Below are positions 8,177-16,341 of a stretch of 42,714 nt of DNA, in pieces; the first letter of the stretch is position 1; every line of letters begins with the position of its first letter. The stretch spans positions 1-42,714 of the forward strand of contig JAGKXD010000026.1 in the NCBI GenBank assembly GCA_021151525.1. Direction: 5' to 3'. Origin of the DNA: Cellvibrionaceae bacterium. GTDB taxonomy: Bacteria > Pseudomonadota > Gammaproteobacteria > Pseudomonadales > Cellvibrionaceae. The notes beneath the pieces are model-generated. The model saw nothing but the letters and a program-made list of their open reading frames with translations. It ran no database searches and had not been told where the DNA came from. The translations under genes were made by a program, and so were the position numbers.

Positions 8177-10954
8177 TTAGAACTTAGCTTGTATGCCGAG
8201 CGAAATTCTACGCCCTGCATCTTCAGCTAACAAAAATTGGTTTGTGTAACGGCCATATTTGGTAACCACTTCAGATGTTAAGTTAGTGGCTTCAAACAAC
8301 ACCGAAACGTTTTCGCTAATCGCATAGCTGCCGCTCATGTCCCACTGACCGTAAGCTGCTACGTTAACGACACCATCACCGTTGGTTTGCGTCATAGATT
8401 GTAAAAACTTGTCACGCCAGTTGTAGGCAATACGCAATTGGTATGGGCCTTTTTCATAGAAGCCAACCAAGTTTGCGGAGTTACTAATACCGGTCACTGC
8501 AAATTTCTGCGTAATGTCACCTGCTTTTAATGGTGCATCGCTGTGTACTAAAGTACCGTTCACAATTACCCCAAAACCGCTTTCGCCAAAGGTATGTTGC
8601 AACGCAACTTCAAGACCATCCACGATGGCTTCTTCACCGTTGCTAGGCAGAGTTACCGTAAATTCTGCAACCTTGTCGTTAGCATCGGGGGCATCGGGAT
8701 TGCTACCTGAGCTTGGGTCTGTAAGCAAACTTCCTGAGCTGGTAACGAATGTTTGCTTTTTGGTTCCAGTGGTGATGAAGTTAGTTACATCCTTCCAGAA
8801 GAGACCAGCAGACACGTAACTCGCATCGCCGTAATACCATTCCAATGACAAATCCAAATTGTCAGAGAGGAAAGGTTTTAACGCCGGGTTACCAGATGTT
8901 GCAGTTAATGTACCCGGACGAGTTGTAACGATATTTGTTGCGGGTGTCATGCTGTTCAGCGGCGCACGAGTGAGTGAACGCGATGCTGCAAGGCGAGCAA
9001 TTAAATCATCCTTAATACTTAAATTCAGACTCATGTTTGGCAACAGGGCCTTGTAGGACGCGTCAGTATTGATTGGTGATGCTGCGCCGTAGACAGTGCT
9101 CATTTCGGTTTTGTCGAGAATAGTGAGTTTCTCTGGAGCACCTTGTGTACCCACCACTGTTACGTCGGTACTTTCAAGGCGAGCTCCCGTAGTAGCTTTT
9201 AACGGCATGTCTGCGAGTGATGCGGCAAAATCAAATTCAAAATAAGCAGAGGTTGTTTTCTCTTCTACTGAATAGGAAATATCTGAACGTTTCGCATCAA
9301 AACTTACACCGCTTTTGCTTTCAAGATAAGCAAATTCTTTTTCGCCATCGTGACGCAACCATTTGGTCGGTGTTCTGCCGTGGCCGCTAACTTTACTTAA
9401 GAAATCACTGCCCGCATCAAACACAGTTAAGAAATTGTCAGGAACATCGGGTGAATCCGGATAACCGCAATAGGTGCAATGCACGCCACCAATTTCGTTG
9501 GTCCAATAGGTTAAGGCTTTGGTTTCATCAGATGACATCAAACCGAATTTTGCATCCACTAAGCCTGAATCAGAACCTTCTTTCCAAATACCATCCATTT
9601 TAAATTGGTTGATATCATCTTCCACTTCCCAACCGCGACGCAACATTACGTGTGCGCGACCGTTAGCTGGATCAAGATAGTTGGAAACATTGTGCAGAGT
9701 GCCGTCGTAATTCAAACCCGTTGCTGCATCTTCAAATTGGCTTACCCACGGCAAAATTTTATCGTCAGATTGGAAGCGCACACGGTTTTTGTAACCAATT
9801 AATGAAAGTTGATTGCCGCCACCGTTGTTGGCATCGCGTGTTGCTTTGGATTTTGCTGCGTCAAACTTAATGTTGAGCTTATCGGTAACATCCCAATCTG
9901 CTTGCAAACCGTAAGATTTGGTGTTGGTTAAACGGTCGAATTTTTTCGCGTGGAAGTCAGTTGCCAAACCAGTTTCTTGGTACAAATCAATAATCGTACC
10001 GTTTGCATCTGTTTTCGCATTTTCAACGTTAGGTGCAGTGAACCAGTGACCGTATGACGTTGCATCTGTTTTAATATCAAAATCAGAGAAAAGTGCGTCA
10101 GCCGTTACGGTTAAATTGTCTTGCGGTTTGTATTGCAACACTAAATTAGTGTTAGTACGTGTACGATCTTCAAAAGTTACTTTGGTGTCGTAGTTACGTG
10201 GAGAGAATACGTTGCCCGCAAAACCGGCACCACCATTTAGCTCTGCTTTTGGTATGCCCGCATTTTCTAACCAGCCATCAGTTTGTGCTTGGTTTAAACG
10301 CGTGTGCGCTTCTTTGTGCGAAACCGCAAGCAATGCTCCGAATTTTCCATCATTAAAAGTATCGCTAATTAATGCAGAATATTCTGGTGTAGTATCGCCA
10401 CTGTTGTTGTCATTCAATGCCTTAATAGAACCGGCAATTTTTAAACCATCCCATGCGAGTGGGCGTGCCGTTGTAATGTTTACGGTTGCACCAATACCAC
10501 CGGATTGTTGTGCTGCAGTTGCGGTTTTAAACACGCTAATGCTGTTAACCATATCGGCAGAAATAGTGTCAAAACTAAATGCACGCGTATCGTTTTCAGA
10601 AGCCATTTGGCGACCGTTAACTAACACAGTGTTAAAGTCCGGGCCGAAGCCGCGCACTGTAATCAATTGACCTTCACCACCCGCGCGGTCAATAGATACA
10701 CCAGTAATACGTTGCAAAGATTCTGCAAGGTTTTGATCTGGAAATTTGCCGATATCTTCCGAAGAAATCGCGTCTACTACGCCGTTGCCATCGCGTTTAA
10801 TATCTTGCGAACGCATCAAACTTCCGCGAATACCTTGAATGATTACTTCATCAACATCGTTGCCAGATGATTCCTGTGCTGTGGTGTATTGAGCTGCTGA
10901 CATGGCTGCCGTAATAGCAAAAATGGCGCTCGATAGTTTTCGTTTTTGATACAT
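8177..10954 (-). CDS. TonB-dependent outer-membrane receptor, locus A (TIGR01782-like)
   Basis: This 925-residue TBDR is predicted to import an oligosaccharide or other large ligand across the outer membrane using TonB energy. The signal peptide MYQKRKLSSAIFAITAAMSA ends near residue 26, and VDEVIIQG just after it resembles the N-terminal TonB-box region. The plug carries ISSEDIGKFPDQNLAESLQRITGVSIDR, which is diagnostic of the Xanthomonas/Caulobacter carbohydrate TBDR group, and the protein ends in a beta-strand-like IQAKF. ATG 10954 was chosen because the signal peptide begins there and AGGGGAA lies 11 nt upstream; an upstream ATG at 11038 would add 28 residues of no signal character. No NagR operator precedes it. 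Linked genes are halogenase-like, SapC and DUF6445. The ligand is unknown; a chito-oligosaccharide is only suggested by the nag neighbours. Confidence 0.9.
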   Translation of the reverse strand: MYQKRKLSSAIFAITAAMSAAQYTTAQESSGNDVDEVIIQGIRGSLMRSQDIKRDGNGVVDAISSEDIGKFPDQNLAESLQRITGVSIDRAGGEGQLITVRGFGPDFNTVLVNGRQMASENDTRAFSFDTISADMVNSISVFKTATAAQQSGGIGATVNITTARPLAWDGLKIAGSIKALNDNNSGDTTPEYSALISDTFNDGKFGALLAVSHKEAHTRLNQAQTDGWLENAGIPKAELNGGAGFAGNVFSPRNYDTKVTFEDRTRTNTNLVLQYKPQDNLTVTADALFSDFDIKTDATSYGHWFTAPNVENAKTDANGTIIDLYQETGLATDFHAKKFDRLTNTKSYGLQADWDVTDKLNIKFDAAKSKATRDANNGGGNQLSLIGYKNRVRFQSDDKILPWVSQFEDAATGLNYDGTLHNVSNYLDPANGRAHVMLRRGWEVEDDINQFKMDGIWKEGSDSGLVDAKFGLMSSDETKALTYWTNEIGGVHCTYCGYPDSPDVPDNFLTVFDAGSDFLSKVSGHGRTPTKWLRHDGEKEFAYLESKSGVSFDAKRSDISYSVEEKTTSAYFEFDFAASLADMPLKATTGARLESTDVTVVGTQGAPEKLTILDKTEMSTVYGAASPINTDASYKALLPNMSLNLSIKDDLIARLAASRSLTRAPLNSMTPATNIVTTRPGTLTATSGNPALKPFLSDNLDLSLEWYYGDASYVSAGLFWKDVTNFITTGTKKQTFVTSSGSLLTDPSSGSNPDAPDANDKVAEFTVTLPSNGEEAIVDGLEVALQHTFGESGFGVIVNGTLVHSDAPLKAGDITQKFAVTGISNSANLVGFYEKGPYQLRIAYNWRDKFLQSMTQTNGDGVVNVAAYGQWDMSGSYAISENVSVLFEATNLTSEVVTKYGRYTNQFLLAEDAGRRISLGIQAKF

Positions 10955-11123
10955 CTTCAGTAATTCCCCTAAAAATTTATTGTTAATAATGGGAGGAGCG
11001 TGGATCAACGTGCCAGATTTTTGGTAATGCAATAACACGTTAGTACTAAGACGAAGAGGGATTGGAAATCCGCCCCTTTTGGAGAAAATATTTTTTATGT
11101 GGGATAAGTAGATGATGCTTTTT

Positions 11124-11192
11124 GAAGAGTGAAGAGTGAAGAGTGAAGAGTGAAGAGTGAAGAGTGAAGAGTGAAGAGTGAAGAGTGAAGAG
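11124..11192. repeat. Heptanucleotide tandem repeat (GAAGAGT, nine copies plus a partial one)
   Basis: Nine exact, uninterrupted copies of GAAGAGT run from 11124 to 11186, followed by six matching bases (11187-11192). It lies about 170 bp upstream of the locus A TBDR start. Perfect short tandem repeats of this kind are prone to slipped-strand copy-number change. Here it is non-coding, so any effect would be on promoter spacing or simply neutral. Confidence 0.97.
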
Positions 11193-11205
11193 GGCTATTA
11201 TTTAA

Positions 11206-11357
11206 TAGGGAGTCGTCATCCTCGCGTAGCGGGGATCCAGCTTTTAGCAGACGAAAATCAAAAGCTGGATTACTCGCTTCACTCACCCTTTGGGCCAACC
11301 TGTAGTTGTTCAAGCACTTTGTGCTTAGTCCCGCTACGCGAGGATGACGATTCCCTA
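11206..11357. repeat. Small inverted-repeat element (MITE/REP-like), about 152 bp
   Basis: The terminal arms at 11206-11233 and 11330-11357 are inverted copies of each other over 28 bases with one mismatch. Their core is GTCATCCTCGCGTAGCGGG. Inside, ATCCAGCTTTT (11235-11245) and AAAAGCTGGAT (11260-11270) form a second perfect hairpin, and AGCAC/GTGCT a small one. No coding capacity was found. The arms resemble the intergenic repeats with GTCAT...GCGGG...ATCCAG ends that are scattered in many proteobacterial genomes. A non-autonomous mobile origin is inferred; no target-site duplication was clear. Confidence 0.8.
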
Positions 11358-11380
11358 CTTAATTAACGGGGTAGGGAATC
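11349..11380. repeat. Hairpin at the edge of the inverted-repeat element
   Basis: GATTCCCTAC (11349-11358) and GTAGGGAATC (11371-11380) are perfect inverted copies across a 12-nt loop. The second arm is a third partial copy of the element end. It lies 17 bp beyond the fecR stop and may act as a weak transcription stop, although no T-run follows it on the minus strand. Confidence 0.6.
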
Positions 11381-11396
11381 GGAATGGAGGAAAAAA

Positions 11397-12446
11397 TTAT
11401 TTACCGCTGTGACTAGCCTTATCCACATCCCCACGCGACATAATAACAATATTATTTTGCGCATCACGTTGTAGTACAACAGGTAACGAAGTGGATAGCA
11501 TATCGGTCAATGCGTCCATTTGATTGGTGCTTACTGCCGCGGTGACTTTTAAATCCGCCAGATTTTTTGAACCCAAGCTAATTGAATTATTAAAATAGCG
11601 GTTTGCATCGGCAACAACATCGGCAAGGCTTGCGCGTAAATAAATTAAGCGGCCGTTGCGCCAGGATTCCAGTTCAGAAACAGAAATAGGATTTACCGCT
11701 TCAAACTTTCCTGCATTTAAGCGCGTAACCTGTTGGCCTGCAGTGAGCACAACGGGCGCTTGATTGGTTGATTTGGTTGCGCCAGATACATTCACAATAC
11801 CTTCTAAAACAGCAACGCGAGTGCGATCTGAGCCTTTGCGTACATCAAACTGCGTACCGACTACACGCACTTTTGTTTCACCGGCATCTACCCAAAATGG
11901 GCGCTGTGGATTTTTCGCAACTTTAAAAAACGCTTGGCCGTTTACCAAAATAATATGGCGTTCTTTTTTTGTCGCCCAAGCTTTTAATTCAGATTTTGCG
12001 CCCAGTGTTATTTCACTTCCGTCTTCAAGCGTAAATGTTTTTACTTCGCCTGTGGTGGTAGCAAATTCTTGTGTGACAATTTTTTCAGGTTGGAAACCAA
12101 TAGCAACAATAACCAAAAGGGCGACTGATGCCAATGCAACGCCGAATTGTGATTTTGGATTCAGCGCGTGCAAGCCAGAAAAAATGCCGCGCAACCCTCG
12201 GCTCACTGATTCAAGCGGTGAAGGCTTTACTGAACGCTTAAGCGCGGCTAGCTCTTTGGTATTTTTTAGGTTGCCCAAATCTTGCCAAATCATTTTATAT
12301 TGATCATAAGCATTTTGATGCGCGTTATTTGCGTGCAACCATTCTTGCAATTGTTGCTGCTCTAATTCACTCACGGAACCCGACTGCATTAACGTAAACC
12401 ATTCTCTGGCTTCGTTATTAATGCGTTCCAACTGATCTGCTTGCAT
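11397..12446 (-). CDS. FecR-family anti-sigma factor / transmembrane sensor
   Basis: This protein would hold the adjacent ECF sigma factor inactive in the cytoplasm and relay a periplasmic signal from a TBDR. The 349-residue product has a cytoplasmic N-terminal DUF4880-type helical domain (EAREWFTLMQSG, residues 12-23), one membrane segment at 101-118 (FGVALASVALLVIVAIGF), a FecR domain around 125-225 (LEDGSEITLGAKSEL, VRVVGTQFDVR), and a C-terminal STN-like domain. ATG 12446 gives a 17-nt gap after the sigma gene. An in-frame TTG at 12494 would overlap that gene and lacks a ribosome-binding site. The partner receptor is most likely the divergent STN-containing TBDR at 13387. Its ligand is unknown. 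Confidence 0.88.
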   Translation of the reverse strand: MQADQLERINNEAREWFTLMQSGSVSELEQQQLQEWLHANNAHQNAYDQYKMIWQDLGNLKNTKELAALKRSVKPSPLESVSRGLRGIFSGLHALNPKSQFGVALASVALLVIVAIGFQPEKIVTQEFATTTGEVKTFTLEDGSEITLGAKSELKAWATKKERHIILVNGQAFFKVAKNPQRPFWVDAGETKVRVVGTQFDVRKGSDRTRVAVLEGIVNVSGATKSTNQAPVVLTAGQQVTRLNAGKFEAVNPISVSELESWRNGRLIYLRASLADVVADANRYFNNSISLGSKNLADLKVTAAVSTNQMDALTDMLSTSLPVVLQRDAQNNIVIMSRGDVDKASHSGK

Positions 12447-12463
12447 AATAAAGTTTCGCAACC

Positions 12464-13090
12464 TCAACTCTGGGCTTGTAATGCTTTGTGGCAATCTGCC
12501 AAGGCATTGGAAATATGTTTACGTACGACGGTTTCTGATAAGCCAACCTGGCGTGCAATTTCTGCGTAAGATAATCCATCAAAGCGGCTCATCATCAGTA
12601 ATTGCCGGCGTTTTTGCGGCATACCCCAGAGTGCGCGTGAAATAATCCCTAATCGCTGTTTGCCCTCAACTTCGCGTTCGGGGCCAACAGCTTCAACAAT
12701 TTCGGCATCGTTATCCACCACCGATTGCGTGTAGCGATTTTGCACTTGGTTGTGCCGCTTCAAATCAATCGCAATGTTGTAGCTAGTGGTGTACAAAAAT
12801 GCACGCGGATTTTCGACCGAGAGCGGTGATTCCATTCCAACAAAACGCGCAAACGCTGACTGCACAATGTCTTCAGCCTCACTGGATTTCACCCCACATT
12901 TATTCACAATGTAGCGGCACAGTTCTTCGCGATGTTGAAGGTAGATATCACGCACATAATCTTCTTTATTATTTGTGCTCACAATATCTGTCCGAAGGTT
13001 TTGTAACGGGCGCATAGGTTGACTAGCGCTCAATAACAGCAGAGCCGGTACGGAACCGCTCTGGTGTGGTGTTCGATTGTAGTAAAGCAT
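12464..13090 (-). CDS. ECF RNA polymerase sigma factor, FecI-like
   Basis: This factor would direct transcription of a TBDR-linked regulon when released by the FecR-type protein. Region 2 is visible as EAEDIVQSAFARFVGM through FLYTTSYNIAIDLKRH. Region 4 is GLSYAEIARQVGLSETVVRKHISNAL near the C-terminus, a helix-turn-helix for the -35 element. The full frame is 208 residues, longer than the usual 160-180. The first 37 residues look non-homologous, so the true start may be the internal ATG at 13015 or a GTG near 12979; none has a convincing ribosome-binding site. The fecR-like gene follows 17 nt downstream, and the STN-TBDR is divergent across a 296-bp gap. The class is firm; the start is uncertain. 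Confidence 0.87.
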   Translation of the reverse strand: MLYYNRTPHQSGSVPALLLLSASQPMRPLQNLRTDIVSTNNKEDYVRDIYLQHREELCRYIVNKCGVKSSEAEDIVQSAFARFVGMESPLSVENPRAFLYTTSYNIAIDLKRHNQVQNRYTQSVVDNDAEIVEAVGPEREVEGKQRLGIISRALWGMPQKRRQLLMMSRFDGLSYAEIARQVGLSETVVRKHISNALADCHKALQAQS

Positions 13091-13320
13091 AGCGTGAATT
13101 CATGTTAACGCCTATTTAGCCGCCTGAGTGCTCGATATTTATTGTCGTTATTCGGGAGTTTTTAGGGGCTGATTTAGTGTTATTAAGGCCGCACAAAAAA
13201 CTATCCACTGACTAAGACGTATGACCCTCCCCAATCCGCTCCCCCCGCTTAAATTATTTTTATGTAAACGGTTTCGAATCTTGTTTGCGACCCAAGTCAA
13301 AGTCTCACGGGGTCTCGCTT

Positions 13321-13349
13321 TCGACAGGGTGATGATTTTCCGATATAAA
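13321..13349 (+). promoter_or_regulatory. Probable sigma70 promoter of the STN-TBDR gene
   Basis: TCGACA (13321-13326, 5/6 match to the -35) and TATAAA (13344-13349, 5/6 match to the -10) are separated by an ideal 17 bp. The start would fall near 13356, about 30 nt before the ATG. An imperfect LacI-like site, AAACGGTTT, lies just upstream (about 13265-13273). This suggests basal expression independent of the adjacent ECF sigma factor, as expected if the receptor must be present to sense its ligand. Confidence 0.5.
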
Positions 13350-13386
13350 TAGCGACCTTTTTACCGAACAAGCCGTTCACCTGCCT

Positions 13387-16182
13387 ATGAAGAATGCGTG
13401 TGCCTGCACATTGTTTAAGCATTTCATCCTGCTCGCCTTGAGCTTGGGGAGCAGTTGCGTCGCCGAATTGGCTTATGGTCGAAATGTATCTGAGCCTGCA
13501 ATTCAGTTCGATATTCCCGCACAGCCGCTGGATTCTGCGCTCTTAAGTGTATCGGCACAGGCGAATGTTGATGTTCTGGTTCCCTCCGCGCTTGTAACAA
13601 CGCTTAAGTCGCCAGCCATTAAAGGTGAAATGAGTTTGGCGCAGGCTTTGGAGAAATTGCTCGCCGGTACATCGCTCATGTATAAAATTGGCGAACAACA
13701 ACGCGTCACTATTACCGCCAGCAAAAAGCCGCAACCCAAGCTCGTTAACGAAGGCTCTAAACCGACAAAACCTATAGAAGAAGTCATAGTCACCGCGACC
13801 AAACGCGCGACTGATCTGCAAAAAACCCCCATTGCGGTCACCGCACTCAATCAGGCGAACTTGAATCAATACCAAGCCAAGGATATTCGCAACCTGACTG
13901 ATGTAGTGCCGGGCTTGGAAATGACTAATACCGGTGAACAATCGGCGTTGCTGGTACAGCTGCGCGGTATAGGTCAAACCAATATCACGGAAATTGCCGA
14001 CGGCCCTGTAGCCTTGCATATTGATGGTGTTTACTCGCCGCGTGCCCAAGGTGCTGCGACTTTATTGTACGATCTTGATCGCATAGAAGTTCTGCGTGGC
14101 CCACAGGGAACCCTGTTTGGCCGCAATGCCACGGCGGGCGGAATTAATATTCAAACGGAAAAACCAAGGCTCGATAATGTATCGGCAGATATGTCGTTAA
14201 CCTTGGGTGACTATGCGCATAAAGCGCTCAAGGCAACTGTAAATTTTCCGGTGAATGATAGCTGGGCGCTGCGTCTAGCCGGCGCGGTTGATAAGCATGA
14301 CGCCTACACCAAACTCATTCACGATTACGCTGGTCTTGGGCCGCAGTATCCCGCCACTGAAGCGGAATTAAATGCTTACCAAAAAGCACCGACCAATGCG
14401 CAGGGGCCAGACGCCGATGATCAACAAGCCGTGCGTCTTTCCAGTTTGTGGCAACCCAATGATAATTTTCGTTGGTTCGCCAGCCTTGAACACTATTTGG
14501 ATAAGGGCACGAGCGTTACTGAGTTAGATCCAACCTTGGTTGCTCGTGGCATGCGCGTAACTGTGTCAGATACGCCTTCTTTTATCGATTTAACCAACAA
14601 TACGTTCCGCTCGCGCATGGATTACACCTTGCCCAATGAGCAAACGCTCAGTTACATCGCCGGTAGCGCCGTTATGCAGCGCCAGCAGGGCTTTGATCAG
14701 GACATGGGGCGCAGTGGCAATTATGAGCAGCGTCGCACCGACAGTTCTACCTTTCGTTTTCACTCGCACGAAGTGCAATTAATTAATAGCGACAAAGAAC
14801 ATTTGCGCTGGATTCTTGGAATATTTTCATCGCAAGAGCGTAACGATATTGTCTATGCAATTGACCAAGCCGATGACGACGGCCACGGTGATCCCACAAA
14901 AACCACGAGCTTTATTAGCGACCTTGGTGGCGCAGCCACAGCCATTTTTGTGCAGCCAGATCGACAAGTAGAATCTGCAGCCGTTTTCGCGCAAGCCACT
15001 TACGATCTCAATGATCGCAACAGATTCACCACCGGAATTCGCCACACGCAAGATACAAAATCAGACCATGGAGGGCGCAGTTTGAATTGTCGCGTGACGG
15101 GCATGGGGCCTTATCTAACTGCAGATTCAATTGGTCACGGTGCACCTAAGCCAGAGCAAATTTACGCGGACGCAGGAGCGCAAGCGGCCATTGATGCGGG
15201 CTTACCTTACGACAATGGAACTCATGTTGGCATTGGCAACCAAGCGTGTTGGACGCGGCAAGTTAACGATTACTCTGCAACCTGGAAAAACACCAGTGGT
15301 TTAGCGCGTTACGAATATGATTTTGGCGCAGACATAATGAGTTATGCATCGGTGGCAACCGGTTTTAAATCGGGCCATATTCAAGATCGCGGCAATGAAG
15401 CAAAACCAGAGCAAGTGATAAATTACGAGTTGGGTTTGAAATCAACCTTGCTCGATGGAAATTTGCGCGTAAATACTGCGCTCTATCAAGCCGATTACAC
15501 CAATCTACAATTTTCGGATCGCGATTTATTTGATACCAACGGCGATGGCGTAGTGGATCGTGTTACCAGCACTGTAGTGCGCAATGCGGCAGCGGCAACG
15601 GTGCGCGGTTTGGAAATGGAAATTGATTGGGCGATGACTGCGCAGGATTATATTCATCTCGCTTCCGCATTAATGAATGCACGCTTCAATAATTTTCAAA
15701 CGCCAGATACGTTGTTCGGCAATTTATTTAATCCTTACGTTGACACCCCTGATGCGCGTGCCTCAAAAATAGTTAACCTTTCTGGCAACTCACCTGTACG
15801 AGCACCCGATTGGAAGTTCTCGTTGGTATACAAACACGATTTTGAGTTGGCCGATGGTGTTATTTCACTGCAAACAAAATCGACTTTTTCTGATAAATAT
15901 TTTTTGGATATTTATAACCGCAGAGATTTAGCGGCAGGTGTTTTTAAAAGCGCGCCCAATGGTGCGAAAAATCTTGCGGCACAAAAAGCTTATAGCGCTT
16001 ATGACGTCAGCCTGCGTTATGAGTCCAATACTAATAATTGGGCCTTAGAAGGTTTTATTAAAAACCTTACTGATCAAAACATTAAAACCTCGTCAGGCAC
16101 GTTTATTACGCCGGGTGGATTTGATGCGATTTTCCTGCCGCCGCGCACAATGGGCGTAACACTGAGTTACCAGTTGAAATAG
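13387..16182 (+). CDS. TonB-dependent receptor with N-terminal STN signalling domain
   Basis: This is a transducer-type outer-membrane receptor of 931 residues, predicted both to import a ligand and to signal to the FecR/FecI pair across the divergent promoter. A signal peptide covers about residues 1-31. An STN domain follows at about 39-110 (FDIPAQPLDSALLSVSAQAN). A TonB-box-like EEVIVTATKR lies near residue 131. The plug contains VLRGPQGTLFGRNATAGGINI, and the C-terminal strand ends SYQLK. The plug resembles the siderophore and general TonB-receptor group rather than the carbohydrate group represented by the other two TBDRs here. No Shine-Dalgarno sequence is obvious. The architecture is sure; the ligand is not. 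Confidence 0.9.
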   Translation: MKNACACTLFKHFILLALSLGSSCVAELAYGRNVSEPAIQFDIPAQPLDSALLSVSAQANVDVLVPSALVTTLKSPAIKGEMSLAQALEKLLAGTSLMYKIGEQQRVTITASKKPQPKLVNEGSKPTKPIEEVIVTATKRATDLQKTPIAVTALNQANLNQYQAKDIRNLTDVVPGLEMTNTGEQSALLVQLRGIGQTNITEIADGPVALHIDGVYSPRAQGAATLLYDLDRIEVLRGPQGTLFGRNATAGGINIQTEKPRLDNVSADMSLTLGDYAHKALKATVNFPVNDSWALRLAGAVDKHDAYTKLIHDYAGLGPQYPATEAELNAYQKAPTNAQGPDADDQQAVRLSSLWQPNDNFRWFASLEHYLDKGTSVTELDPTLVARGMRVTVSDTPSFIDLTNNTFRSRMDYTLPNEQTLSYIAGSAVMQRQQGFDQDMGRSGNYEQRRTDSSTFRFHSHEVQLINSDKEHLRWILGIFSSQERNDIVYAIDQADDDGHGDPTKTTSFISDLGGAATAIFVQPDRQVESAAVFAQATYDLNDRNRFTTGIRHTQDTKSDHGGRSLNCRVTGMGPYLTADSIGHGAPKPEQIYADAGAQAAIDAGLPYDNGTHVGIGNQACWTRQVNDYSATWKNTSGLARYEYDFGADIMSYASVATGFKSGHIQDRGNEAKPEQVINYELGLKSTLLDGNLRVNTALYQADYTNLQFSDRDLFDTNGDGVVDRVTSTVVRNAAAATVRGLEMEIDWAMTAQDYIHLASALMNARFNNFQTPDTLFGNLFNPYVDTPDARASKIVNLSGNSPVRAPDWKFSLVYKHDFELADGVISLQTKSTFSDKYFLDIYNRRDLAAGVFKSAPNGAKNLAAQKAYSAYDVSLRYESNTNNWALEGFIKNLTDQNIKTSSGTFITPGGFDAIFLPPRTMGVTLSYQLK

Positions 16183-16341
16183 CCGCTGTAGAAAAGGGCA
16201 GGGTGCTGAGGGTGTTATATTATTTGCTAAGCTGTAGTGAAGTGCGGGCAAATAACATTGCGGCGCTCGAATTCTAAGTACTTTGTCTGTTGATTGAATG
16301 CTCTATATGATGAAGCCTCAAGCAAATGAGCGTGCAGATAT

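Larger units (their letters stand above)
10955..11396. other. Intergenic region carrying repeats upstream of the locus A TBDR
   Basis: This gap between two minus-strand genes holds the TBDR leader (10955 to about 11090), a GAAGAGT tandem array and an inverted-repeat element, each listed separately. I found no credible coding sequence; the 71-residue frame across the tandem array is a by-product of the repeat. No clear promoter hexamers could be fixed for the TBDR. Confidence 0.7.

Noticed and set aside
10955..11038. Longer start for the locus A TBDR at 11038
   Set aside because: The extra 28 residues have no signal-peptide character, while a typical signal peptide and an AGGGGAA site belong to the ATG at 10954.
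11095..11313. 71-residue minus-strand frame with repeated LHSSLFT units
   Set aside because: It is a translation of the 7-bp tandem repeat (21 nt = 7 codons per three units), with no ribosome-binding site and no homology; treated as non-coding.
13263..13275. AAACGGTTT as a LacI operator before the STN-TBDR
   Set aside because: The symmetry is odd-centred and only four bases per arm; no LacI gene is paired with this locus, so it is mentioned but not called.
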